This document shows positions 1 to 13,200 of a stretch of DNA of 64,000 bases, piece after piece (positions within the stretch are counted from its first letter, which is position 1; each line of letters begins with the position of its first letter). The notes under the pieces are model-generated. The model made no database searches, had not been told where the DNA came from, and saw only the letters and a list, made by a program, of their open reading frames with translations. The position numbers and the translations under genes were made by a program. Source of the stretch: Archivesica marissinica (Eukaryota; Mollusca; Bivalvia; Venerida; Vesicomyidae); the NCBI GenBank assembly GCA_014843695.1, contig CM026390.1:95709708-95773707 (forward strand). The letters are read 5' to 3'.

Positions 1-1077
1 ATACACCAGCTCTTAACATGTTGAATATCTGCTGGTATACCATACACCAGCTCTTAACATGTTGAATATCTGCTGGTATACCATACACCAGCTCTTAACA
101 TGTTGAATATCTGCTGCTATACCATACACCAGCTCTTAACATGTTGAATATCTGCTGCTATACCATACACCAGCTCTTAACATGTTGAATATCTGCTGCT
201 ATACCATACACCAGCTCTTAACATGTTGAATATCTGCTGGTATACCATACACCAGCTCTTAACATGTGAATATCTGCTGGTATACCATACACCAGCTCTT
301 AACATGTTGAATATCTGCTGGTATACCATACATCAGCTCTTAACATGTTGAATATCTGCTGGTATACCATACACCAGCTCTTAACATGTTGAATATCTGC
401 TGGTATACCATACACCAGCTCTTAACATGTTGAATATCTGCTGCTATACCATACACCAGCTCTTAACATGTTGAATATCTGCTGGTATACCATACACCAG
501 CTCTTAACATGTTGAATATCTGCTGGTATACCATACACCAGCTCTTAACATGTTGAATATCTGCTGCTATACCATACACCAGCTCTTAACATGTTGAATA
601 TCTGCTGCTATACCATACACCAGCTCTTAACATGTTGAATATCTGCTGCTATACCATACACCAGCTCTTAACATGTTGAATATCTGCTGGTATACCATAC
701 ACCAGCTCTTAACATGTTGAATATCTGCTGGTATACCATACACCAGCTCTTAACATGTGAATATCTGCTGGTATACCATACACCAGCTCTTAACATGTTG
801 AATATCTGCTGGTATACCATACATCAGCTCTTAACATGTTGAATATCTGCTGCTATACCATACACCAGCTCTTAACATGTTGAATATCTGCTGCTATACC
901 ATACACCAGCTCTTAACATGTTGAATATCTGCTGGTATACCATACACCAGCTCTTAACATGTTGAATATCTGCTGCTATACCATACACCAGCTCTTAACA
1001 TGTTGAATATCTGCTGCTATACCATACACCAGCTCTTAACATGTTGAATATCTGCTGCTATACCATACACCAGCTCT
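1..1077. repeat. 41-bp minisatellite, about 26 copies
   Basis: A 41-bp unit with core caccagctcttaacatgttg is repeated from the window edge to about 1077. Single-base variants (gctgg/gctgc, one-base deletions near 265 and 755) mark subsets of units, and a block of variants appears twice about 450 bp apart, which suggests segmental duplication inside the array. It ends about 50 bp before the first visible FNIP exon and so lies in the upstream intron. The array continues beyond the left edge. Confidence 0.95.
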
Positions 1078-1126
1078 TCATTCACTTTCAATCATTGGAA
1101 GTTTGCATTATTATTCAATTTTTCAG

Positions 1127-1297
1127 TTTTATGAGTACCCTGATCACGGCTGTGCTGACTCACCACCTAGCCTGGGTACCAACCGTGATGCCCGCTGGAG
1201 GATCACCATCAGCGACATACCTCGATAAGCATTCTGCAAAGTGGGTAGACACCCTGGCCAAGTCACATCCATACAATCCACTGTGGGCACAACTAGG
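1127..1297 (+). CDS. FNIP: FNIP exon (first visible)
   Basis: The acceptor tttttcag ends at 1126 and the donor is at 1298 (agg|gtaatt). Codons run from 1128, so the exon starts with the last base of a split codon and ends with gg, completed by the first base of the next exon to give Gly. It encodes the FNIP signature [16 protein letters not shown] and [15 protein letters not shown] Met at 1041 in the same frame lies in the upstream minisatellite and is not a credible start. Confidence 0.9.
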
Positions 1298-4200
1298 GTA
1301 ATTGAATGACCTGTTCTATGGATATTGTAATGAATCAAGCTTATCACTATGATTATGTTTGTCTTCGTCTATCATAAGGTCATGAGTCCCATCTGACTGT
1401 AAGAAGTTTCTAAATATTTCATGTTTGTTTCTTATTTTAGGCGGCTTCTTTGGCTGAGTGGTTACAGTTGTTGATTTGAAATCACTTGCCGCTCACCATT
1501 CCTTGCCGCTCACCATTCCTTGCCGCTCACCATTCCTTGCCGCTCACCATTCCTTGCCGCTCACCATTCCTTGCCGCTCACCATTCCTTGCCGCTCACCA
1601 TTCCTTGCCGCTCACCATTCCTTGCCGCTCACCATTCCTTGCCGCTCACCATTCCTTGCCGCTCACCATTCCTTGCCGCTCACCATTCCTTGCCGCTCAC
1701 CATTCCTTGCCGCTCACCATTCCTTGCCGCTCACCATTCCTTGCCGCTCACCATTCCTTGCCGCTCACCATTCCTTGCCGCTCACCATTACTTGCCGCTC
1801 ACCATTCCTTGCCGCTCACCATTCCTTGCCGCTCACCATTCCTTGCCGCTCACCATTCCTTGCCGCTCACCATTCCTTGCCGCTCACCATTCCTTGCCGC
1901 TCACCATTCCTTGCCGCTCACCATTCCTTGCCGCTCACCATTCCTTGCCGCTCACCATTCCTTGCCGCTCACCATTCCTTGCCGCTCACCATTCCTTGCC
2001 GCTCACCATTCCTTGCCGCTCACCATTACTTGCCGCTCACCATTCCTTGCCGCTCACCATTCCTTGCCGCTCACCATTCCTTGCCGCTCACCATTCCTTG
2101 CCGCTCACCATTCTTGCCGCTCACCATTCCTTGCCGCTCACCATTCCTTGCCGCTCACCATTCCTTGCCGCTCACCATTCCTTGCCGCTCACCATTCCTT
2201 GCCGCTCACCATTCCTTGCCGCTCACCTTGTTCCTTGTTCGAATACCACTTGGGGTGTCAAATTATTTCATGTGAGGAAGCTGTCCTACTGACTTGTGGA
2301 AGGTTGATGGTTATACCCAGGTGTTCGTATTGTCACCCAGTGCCTTCCTCCACCAATAGCTGGAAAGTGCCATGTGACCTAAGCTGTTGGTGTGACATTA
2401 AACCTCAAGAACAAACAAAGACATTGTTATTTTATATGAAGTTGTTGCAAAGTGTTTCATATTTGTAGAAACCAAAATTAACTAAATTGGTTATTTTTCA
2501 GAGATTTGTACGGTGCTATAGGATTTCCATTGAAACTGTCCAGAACTGTTATAATCGGGAAAAAGGCCGACACGGTGAAGAAGATGCTATACATACTTAG
2601 TTACTTCATCAGATGTAGCGACATCCTAGAGACATCGGAGATAGGATGCCTGGAAACATACCTGGAGAAATTAAATTTCTCTGTGGAAACCCCGAGTGGT
2701 AGTGATAAAAACTTGGCTCAGGGTACACGTACCCCTGTGAATCATAGTGATAGAATGTTGGAGCAACTTAGTCTCAGTGGTAAAAACTCAACCCTGAGTA
2801 CAGTCACCTCAGAGAACCATAGTGATAGAATGTTGGAGCAACTTAGTCTCAGTGATAGAAACTCAATCCTGGGTACAGTCACCTCAGAGAACCATAGTGA
2901 TAGAATGTTGGAGCAACTTAGTCCCACACCTGTTAACAAGAGTGCCAACTTCACGTTTGATCTCCCATCATTTCAGTCTCTAAGATTAGATTCTCTACTC
3001 GGGGATGTAGCAAAGAGTGCTTCAGGTATGTCCGATAGTGACTGCAATAGTAATAACCAGGCAGTGAATGTAATGTCAGAGTACACAACAAAGTGTCCAG
3101 CATGTGAGAGAAATAGAAATTCGAAAAACAGTGAAGAAAGAAGCAGGTTCGGAAATAGTGTGTTTTATGTGTGTTCTGATGAGTGTCAATGTGAAGTGGG
3201 GATGCATTCGGATGAACCACCAGATGGTGGAACAGCAGATGTGGCCAGGAAACAGGAGATGCAGAAGAAGAAGGATGGTTTACGACTCGCGTTGAATATT
3301 CCCAATAATGAATCTCCAAATATGGAAAAGGCTTCATTGACTGCTAATTCTTGTAACAATTCAATTGCAACAGAACATTTGCATGAATGTAAACTATCGA
3401 TGGCAGAAATAGTCGAAAATACTAGAGTAGAGAAAGTAGATCACTGTTGGAAGGCAGCTGATACAAGAAACGGTCCTCTACAAAGACAGTGTGCAAATAA
3501 TCCAGTAAAAGGTGACTACGATATTAAATTCCCACACAATATAGATAAGGTGCTAACACAAGAAGAAGTAATGGCTATATTCAGGAAGAAAGGAAGTCAC
3601 AGTATGTTTAATGAATACTTTGAAGAGGAAGGAATAGTAGCAAAAACTATCGACGAGGTTGATGAAAAAGATCGTGTTGTAGCACTGCATTTGGTTCAGA
3701 AACATAGCTACTTTTCGGGCGAAACAAAGCACAGCTGGACTGTTGATGATGCAAGTAAAGCACCATCTCTTCCGGACCTTACTGCTGTGAAGCCGGACGC
3801 CAGTCATCGTAAAGGAGAGAATGAGAGGTCACAGAGAGTTCGTCTCGGATCATTAGATCAGTCGTATAAATATCGAAGAATGCCCGTGTCAAGACAGACT
3901 TCAGAATCAAGCAGTAAAAGTAGCAAAAATCTACTTGGTAGATGCAGGTTGGTATGATAGTTCACATTCAACAGTTTATTAAGAATTCTAACACGACCCA
4001 GCTAATAACATACATACTTGTAGAGTAAAATCTACCTCGGGTTATTCTGCGATATACCTACCTTGAACTATGCTGTGCGCGCACCATGTTTTGGCTATTC
4101 CATTTATACAATGCGTGTAAAGTTTTATGAATGAAAGTCATGTGATGTTTGTAAATACTACCGTGGGAATTCGCGGAAGTGAGCTATTTTTAGAATCAGA

Positions 4201-7200
4201 TAATCTCTTGTCCGTCTTGTTTTTCTGTTAAGTAACGTTTCAGTTACTATTCTGTTTGATCAGTTACAACTTTTGTTCATTTATGCACTAGATTGATATT
4301 TTCCATAAAAAATAACGTCATCACCCCTTACGCGGGAGGAAATTTCGAAAGCCAAATGCAGCGGAGTAACACGGCGTTTGAAGGAAAATACTCCTTTGAT
4401 TCTCGTCTAAAATAATTAGAAGTAAGTCGTGTTAGAATCGAAATAATAAGTATCAACCGTGGTATATCGCAGAATAATTTCTTAAGTAACAAAACAAAAG
4501 AGAACAAAATTAAACCAAAAAATAAAGAAGTAACTAGTGAGTTACTAAAATGTAGTTGCTATGGTATTATTTTGTTGTTGAAATGGATATATGACTACAG
4601 CATAATTGATTTTGTTTATGCACATAAGCTGTCCATTCTACATGTTCAGTTTATACAAATTTATTTTAGCTCGATTGCGAAACAAGTTCTTATTGCGTTA
4701 GTTTAATTGCTCTCCAATTCTACATGTAAATGTGTATACAGATCTATGTTTAAAAAAACTAACTATTTTTGAAAACTATTATAATGCACTTACTAAGATA
4801 TTGAACTGTTTACTTCAACAATATACTCTATATGTGTACATATTGCAGGCCAGTAACACCAACTGAGTTTGGGAAGAGACGACGGCACATGTCGTCGATG
4901 AGCAGTTTTGAGTTTGATTTGATGGATCCCCGAGTGTACTGCCAGGAACTGCCTCTACCAGTGTAAGTTAGTTTACACAGACCTTATTGCCCCCGCTTAC
5001 ACAAGTCATTGGTTTATAGAATGATTTAAATGAAAGACACACAAATTCACACAATTCTTCTCCTCTCGACAAATTTCAGCGTTTCACTGAGGTTCTGTAG
5101 TTGTTTAGTATAACTATATTTTACAGAAATAAAGGTAATGTACAAAAGGGATACAAAATGCAAGTTGTGGAATGAGGAGAGGACAACAGTAGCTGTATAG
5201 CTTTGTCCAATTCCTTATTTCAATTGTTAAATAATCAGGTACGTCATTATAGAAAATAAATATGTTTAGACTAAGCTACGGAAGTTGTGTATGTAAGTCG
5301 TTGTTAATTTTTGCATGTGACATTCTTGAGATCGTTTATCATAAACTACGTCATCAGCACTTTGATTACCCTTGGCACTTATTTGTCCATGGCACTTGTT
5401 TGTCCTTGGCACTTGTTTGTCCTTGGCACTTGTTTGTCCTTGGCACTTGTTTGTCCATGGCACTTGTTTGTCCATGACACTTGTTTGTCCATGGCACTTG
5501 TTTGTCCTTGGCACTTGTTTGTCCTTGGCACTTGTTTGTCCTTGACACTTGTTTGTCCATGGCACTTGTTTTCCCATGGCACTTGTTTGTTCTTGACACT
5601 TGTTTGTCTATGGCATTTGTTTTCCCATGGCACTTGTTTGTCCTTGGCACTTGTTTGTCCTTGGCACTTGTTTGTCCTTGTACTTGTTTGTCCTTGGCAC
5701 TTGTTTGTCCATGACACTTGTTTGTCCTTGACACTTGTTTGACCATGGCACTTGTTTGTCCTTGGCACTTGTTTGTTCTTGACACTTGTTTGTCCATGAC
5801 ACTTGTTTTCCCATGGCACTTGTTTGTTCTTGACACTTGTTTGTCCATGGCACTTGTTTTCCCATGGCACTTGTTTGTTCTTGACACTTGTTTGTCCATG
5901 GCACTTGTTTTCCCATGGCACTTGTTTGTTCTTGACACTTGTTTGTCCATGGCATTTGTTTTCCCATGGCACTTGTTTGTTCTTGACACTTGTTTGTCCA
6001 TGGCACTTGTTTGTCCTTGGCACTTGTTTGTCCATGGCACTTGTTTGTCCAATACACTTGTTTGACCATGGCACTTGTTTGTCCTTGGCACTTGTTTGTT
6101 CTTGCCATTTGTTTGTCCATGACACTTGTTTTCCCATGGCACTTGTTTGTCCTTGGCACTTGTTTGTTCTTGACACTTGTTTGTCCATGACACTTGTTTT
6201 CCCATGGCACTTGTTTGTCCTTGACACTTGTTTGTCCTTGGCACTTGTTTGACCATGGCACTTGTTTGTCCTTGGCACTTGTTTTCCATGTCACTTGTTT
6301 GTTCTTGACACTTGTTTGACCATGGCACTTGTTTGTCCTTGGCACTTGTTTGTTCTTGACACTTGTTTGTCCATGACACTTGTTTTCCTATGGCACTTGT
6401 TTGTCCTTGACACTTGTTTGTCCTTGGCACTTGTTTGACCATGGCACTTGTTTTCCATGGCACTTGTTTGTTCTTGACACTTGTTTGTCCTTGGCACTTG
6501 TTTATCCTTGGCACTTGTTTGTCCATGATACTTGTTTGACCATGGCACTTGTTTGTCCTTGACACTTGTTTGTCCATAGTACTTGTTTGTTCTTGACACT
6601 TGTTTGTCCTTGGCACTTGTTTATCCTTGGCACTTGTTTGTCCATGATACTTGTTTGACCATGGCACTTGTTTATCCATGGCACTTGTTTGTCCATGGCA
6701 CTTGTTTGTCCTTGACACTTGTTTGTCCATGGTACTTGTTTGTCCTTGACATTTGTTTGTCCATGACACTTGTTTGTCCATGGTACTTGTTTGTCCATGA
6801 CACTTGTTTGTCCATGGTACTTGTTTGTCCTTGGCACTTGTTTGTCCATGGCACTTGTTTGACCATGGCACTTGTTTGTCCATGGTACTTGTTTGTCCTT
6901 GACACTTGTTTGTCCATGACACTTGTTGGTACTTGTTTGTCCTTGACACTTGTTTGTCCTTGACACTTGTTTGTCCATGGCACTTGTTTGTCCATGGCAC
7001 TTGTTTGTCCATGGCACTTGTTTGACCATGGCACTTGTTTGACCATGGCACTTGTTTGTCCTTGACACTTGTTTGACCATGGCACTTGTTTGACAATGAC
7101 ACTTGTTTGTCCTTGACACTTGTTTGTCCATGACACTTGTTTGTCCATGGCACTTGTTTGTCCTTGACACTTGTTTGTCCATGACACTTGTTTGACCATG

Positions 7201-10200
7201 GCACTTGTTTGTCCATGACACTTGTTTGTCCATGGCACTTGTTTGTCCTTGACACTTGTTTGTCCATGACACTTGTTTGACCATGACACTTGTTTGTCCT
7301 TGACACTTGTTTGTCCATGGTACTTGTTTGTCCTTGACATTTGTTTGTCCATGACACTTGTTTGTCCATGGTACTTGTTTGTCCATGACACTTGTTTGTC
7401 CATGGTACTTGTTTGTCCTTGGCACTTGTTTGTCCATGGCACTTGTTTGACCATGGCACTTGTTTGTCCATGGTACTTGTTTGTCCTTGACACTTGTTTG
7501 TCCATGACACTTGTTGGTACTTGTTTGTCCTTGACACTTGTTTGTCCATGACACTTGTTTGACCATGGCACTTGTTTGACCATGGCACTTGTTTGTCCTT
7601 GACACTTGTTTGTCCATGACACTTGTTTGTCCATGGCACTTGTTTGTCCTTGACACTTGTTTGACCATGACACTTGTTTGACCATGACACTTGTTTGTCC
7701 ACGACACTTGTTGTCCATGACACTTGTTTGTCCATGACACTTGTTTGACCATGACATTTGTTTGTCCTTGACACTTGTTTGACCATGACACTTGTTTGTC
7801 CATGACACTTGTTTGTCCTTGACACTTGTTTGTCCATGGCACTTGTTTGTCCATGACACTTGTTTGTCCTTGACACTTGTTTGTCCATGGCACTTGTTTG
7901 TCCATGACACTTGTTTGTCCATGACACTTGTTTGTCCTTGACATATTTATGACTTGGATGATTTCACAATTGTGGGTTTGAGTCTGCTGGAACCAGTTTT
8001 GAAGCTAGCCTGTTGCTTGTGGAAGATCAATGGTTCTACACAACATTCTACCTATGCCTGAGTATATGTTTGAAGGATCTAATGTCGTCCTCCACCAATG
8101 AAAGCTGTGCCTATCTGATGGTAGCTACTGCATCAACTCTTTAATACAGTAAAAATGTGTATTATGTAGTTTAAATATAATTACTGTGGATACCTGCTTG
8201 TGTCCTTGCTGTACACAATCTAAAGTCGCGTTTATCAGTTTATCTGCCCTCACATAGATCTATACTAACAACTACAATGGATAGCATGATCACATGATTC
8301 TTATAATGTACGTCTTCACCGTACGACTATCACATGATGTTTATTTAAACTGAAACAGCCGAGTAAATAATGCATATATATAGCATGTTACACATTGTGC
8401 ATAGTGTACAAATATGAGTAAAACAAGTACAGTATAAGCCAATATTGTTGTAGATTCAATGGAAGTTCACAGGCTACATTGTTGTACATTCAATGAAGTT
8501 CACAGGCTACATTGCTGTAGATTCAAAGATGTTCACAGGCTACATTGTTGTACATTCAATGATGTTCACAGGCTACATTGTTGTAGATTCAATGGAAGTT
8601 CACAGGCTACATTGTTGTACATTCAATGAAGTTCACAGGCTACATTGCTGTAGATTCAAAGATGTTCACAGGCTACATTGTTGTACATTCAATGATGTTC
8701 ACAGGCTACATTGTTGTAGATTCAATGGAAGTTCACAGGCTACATTGTTGTACATTCAATGAAGTTCACAGGCTACATTGCTGTAGATTCAAAGATGTTC
8801 ACAGGCTACATTGTTGTACATTCAATGATGTTCACAGGCTACATTGTTGTAGATTCAATGGAAGTTCACAGGCTACATTGTTGTACATTCAATGAAGTTC
8901 ACAGGCTACATTGCTGTAGATTCAAAGATGTTCACAGGCTACATTGTTGTACATTCAATGATGTTCACAGGCTACATTGTTGTAGATTCAAAGATGTTCA
9001 CAGGCTACATTGCTGTAGATTCAATGAAGTTCACAGGCTACATTGTTGTACATTCAATGAAGTTCACAGGCTACATTGTTGTACATTCAATGAAGTTCAC
9101 AGGCTACATTGCTGTAGATTCAAAGATGTTCACAGGCTACATTGTTGTACATTCAATGAAGTTCACAGGCTACATTGTTGTACATTCAATGAAGTTCACA
9201 GGCTACATTGTTGTACATTCAATGAAGTTCACAGGCTACTTTTGTCTTGTTTTGTTATTACATGTATAAAACAACTGGGTTTTAGTCTAAATTAACAAAT
9301 ACAATTATGTTACTTTACTTTTTGAACTGCAAGAGGAATTAAATTAATTGAATTAAGTTAGCTTCCGGAGTAGATTGAACTGGCAGTTATGGCACTTGCT
9401 ATAAAATAGGTCATTTGAAAAGTTTACTTTCACATGAAAACATCTCCCTTTAGAATGTTTATGAAGCTGAGGAGAATATTTTCCCCAAGTGTTGCCAGTC
9501 CATTTTCATTGCATCCCTCTACACTCAATGTTTAGTGGAAGTCGTGATAGGTCAGTGGTAGCGCGTTCTCTTCAGGTGCGAAATGCCCAGAGTTTGTGCC
9601 CTGCTGGAGCCATTACGATTATGCCCTTAGGCAAGGCATTTAAGTTCCACGTTGCCTCTTCTCTCTCCCTCATTGCGATGGATTCCATCAGGACTGATGT
9701 CTCGATAGTGATTAATATCAGTTGTAAGAACTTGTTTCGCAATTGAGCTAAATTAAATTTGTATAAAGTAATATTTACCACTATATTCTGATGCTCCTCC
9801 CCACAGATTGAGTCCGGAGATCAGCTGTAGCAGTCAGAAGGAGTTTGATAAGAACTTTGGTCGTTCACTGTTCGCCGACTATTCCAATCACTACATGTCA
9901 GATTTCGTGCTACATGGGACGTCGGATAGAAATTACCAGGATAAAATGGCCCGAGATATCCGGATGGCTCTCCAGGTAGGTCACCAATGCGACCCGGGTT
10001 CGATCCTCAGACCGGCAAGTATGTGAGATGGTACGATGGTCGCCTGATCGGACAGGTGGGTTTTCTCCGGGTACTCCGGTTTCCTCCCACACGAATGACC
10101 ACGTTTGCGCTTTCATCCACGCCAACGAGAGTGATTAATATAAGTTGTTAAAACTTGCTTGGCAATCGTTGTAAAATAAATAAAGTTTTGTGGTTCTGTG

Positions 10201-13200
10201 GCTGCTTTTACATTAAGGCTTATCAAATTTGACCTGCTTATAAGACAAACGTTGCTTGGAAACGTGAGGAGGAATGTCCATGCTGGAAAACAATATGTTT
10301 TATGCTTCTTGCAAAATGTTCCACTTTTCATATTTGGTTTCTCTCGGATTTCTTCATGTATTGTTTATTTTATCTTTGATTTCTTTGTATTTTTAGTATT
10401 CAGTGTTAGATGAACCAATAGGAGAAGCTGTTTGTGTGGTGGCCGACACGGACAACTGGTAATGTAATATTAAACCATACCATATACTCATTGACAGATG
10501 TAAACAAAATGTAAAGTATTTGTTTATGTGTGTGTATTTATCGTCGCTACCGGTTGCCCATATGAGCGAGAAATTAGTCATTTTAGATTTTTGGAGGATA
10601 GTGCAATGATACAGACAGAGACCCATTTCCAAATCTCCTCTGGTTCTTTTATGTGCACGGTGTAAAGCACCGACACAAGACCTCGGTTTAAAGTCCCAAC
10701 TGAAATTTTATTAGGGCCAGACAGGGGATCGAACCTGCGATCCATGGATTACCAGTCCAGCATGTTACCACTGGACCACACAACCGTCTGTTATTTGTTT
10801 AATTATAGTGTCACCCCTATTTAAATGGTCAGTCATTACTGACTTATGAGACACCTTTTTTATGAACATTAGTACCCGAATCCTATGCTTGTAGGCCAGG
10901 CTGGTAGGCAATCGGTATCCATTATTTAACTAGCTGGCGGCTCACCAACCGGCCATATCAGAACAAACCCCTGACGGGGTTCGAACCGTTGACCTCCCGC
11001 ACCATTAGGCCATGGAGACGTGTATGTGTAACATTAAACAATACCATATTATACTCATTGACAGGTGCGTGAATGTTGTGAGCAGTCAGAATGTAGATAA
11101 GGCAGATATGGGATCTAACCCGTGTGTAGCTTCACAGCTTATATCAAACTGCATCGAGTCTGTGGTCAGCATGGCGAAGGTGAAGATGAGCCCGGAGTTT
11201 GTAAGTCTCTTTCTTATGTAGGATCACAGGACACATGGGCCTTTAAAGCACTAGTATAACATGCATGGTTGAGCATTGTTTTAATGCACTAGTATAACGT
11301 GCATGGTTGAGCATTGTTTTAATGCACTAGTATAACGTGCATGGTTGAGCATTGTTTTAATGCACTAGTATAACGTGCATGGTTGAGCATTGTTTTAATG
11401 CACTAGTATAACGTGCATGGTTGAGCATTGTTTTAATGCACTAGTATAACGTGCATGGTTGAGCATTGTTTTAATGCACTAGTATAACGTGCATGGTTGA
11501 GCATTGTTTTAATGCACTAGTATAACGTGCATGGTTGAGCATTGTTTTAATGCACTAGTATAACGTGCATGGTTGAGCATTGTTTTAATGCACTAGTATA
11601 ACGTGCATGGTTGAGCATTGTTTTAATGCACTAGTATAACGTGCATGGTTGAGCATTGTTTTAATGCACTAGTATAACGTGCATGGTTGAGCATTGTTTT
11701 AATGCACTAGTATAACGTGCATGGTTGAGCATTGTTTTAATGCACTAGTATAACGTGCATGGTTGAGCATTGTTTTAATGCACAGTATAACGTGCATGGT
11801 TGAGCATTATTTTAATGCACAGTATAACGTGCATGGTTGAGCATTGTTTTAATGCACTAGTATAACATGCATGGTTGAGCATTGTTTTAATGCACAGTAT
11901 AACGTGCATGGTTGAGCATTGTTTTAAAGCACTAGTATAACGTGCATGGTTGAGCATTGTTTTAATGCACAGTATAACGTGCATGGTTGAGCATTGTTTT
12001 AATGCACTAGTATAACGTGCATGGTTGAGCATTGTTTTAATGCACAGTATAACGTGCATGGTTGAGCATTGTTTTAATGCACTAGTAATAAGTATAACAT
12101 GCATGGTTGAGCATTGTTTTAAGACACTAGTATGTGTTTTTTCCGACTTTATTTAATATTAAATGCAGAATGATGTTTATTTAAAATTCAGCTATCTAGC
12201 TGGCTTGCGGCCGATGGTTCTAACCTCTTACCCCTCTGCTGACTTGCAGTAGGTTGGCAGGTTCTAACCTCTTACCCCTCTGCTGACTTGCAGTAGGTTG
12301 GCAGGTTCTAACCTCTTACCCCTCTGCTGACTTGCAGTAGGTTGGCAGGTTCTAACCTCTTACCCCTCTGCTGACTTGCAGTAGGTTGGCAGGTTCTAAC
12401 CTCTTACCCCTCTGCTGACTTGCAGTAGGTTGGCAGATTCTAACCTCTTACCCCTCTGCTGACTTGCAGTAGGTTGGCAGGTTCTAACCTCTTACCCCTC
12501 TGCTGACTTGCAGTAGGTTGGCAGGTTCTAACCTCTTACCCCTCTGCTGACTTGCAGTAGGTTGGCAGGTTCTAACCTCTTACCCCTCTGCTGACTTGCA
12601 GTAGGTTGGCAGGTTCTAACCTCTTACCCCTCTGCTGACTTGCAGTAGGTTGGCAGGTTCTAACCTCTTACCCCTCTGCTGACTTGCAGTAGGTCGGCAG
12701 GTTCTAACCTCTTACCCCTCTGCTGACTTGCAGTAGGTCGGCAGGTTCTAACCTCTTACCCCTCTGCTGACTTGCAGTAGGTCGGCAGGTTCTAACCGGG
12801 TACCTGTCTGCAGGCTTGTGGTAGGTTGGTGGTTCTAAGTGGGTACCTGTCAGAAACGATCTGCCGCTGCATCGGAGGTATTTTTCCAGCACTTAAAGCT
12901 GAAAAGTCGCTGTATGATGTTAACTGTGAACTCTAAATCTAATAACAAATAATAGAAATAACAAACAGAAATACTTGTACAGTTAATTGAAAGTGTATTT
13001 AACAACCATTGTAGAATTGTCTTGTGCAACATATTGATTCTGAATTAAACCTGTCAAATTTATATTGGAAGTGTATATTTTTCATAAAAATAAACCTTGT
13101 CTGTTATATGGTTTTCCTACCACTAAGGAAATGATTTATCTGACATTATATAATAGGTGTGTATTTTACATTGAGATTATTTATTTCAGTGTGTCATGCA

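Larger units (their letters stand above)
1298..2501 (+). other. FNIP intron holding a SINE split by a 17-bp array
   Basis: Intron of 1204 bp. After about 140 bp of unique AT-rich sequence it is filled by a SINE (head near 1442-1500, body 2228-2440) whose tRNA-like head is interrupted by a 17-bp minisatellite. Confidence 0.85.
10459..11064 (+). other. FNIP intron with direct repeat around two SINEs
   Basis: The first 39 bases (10459-10497) run from the donor to catatactcattgacag, and a near copy ending tatactcattgacag sits at the true acceptor (11064). Two SINEs, families B and E, lie between the copies. Confidence 0.75.

Noticed and set aside
1041..1126. Met at 1041 as an FNIP start
   Set aside because: It lies in the last minisatellite unit, and an acceptor at 1126 plus the conserved FNIP block show an internal exon.
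5366..7927. Minus-strand open frame of 853 codons
   Set aside because: It is a translated 17-bp repeat lacking stops on that strand. All three minus frames are long, and there is no splice, start or composition support.
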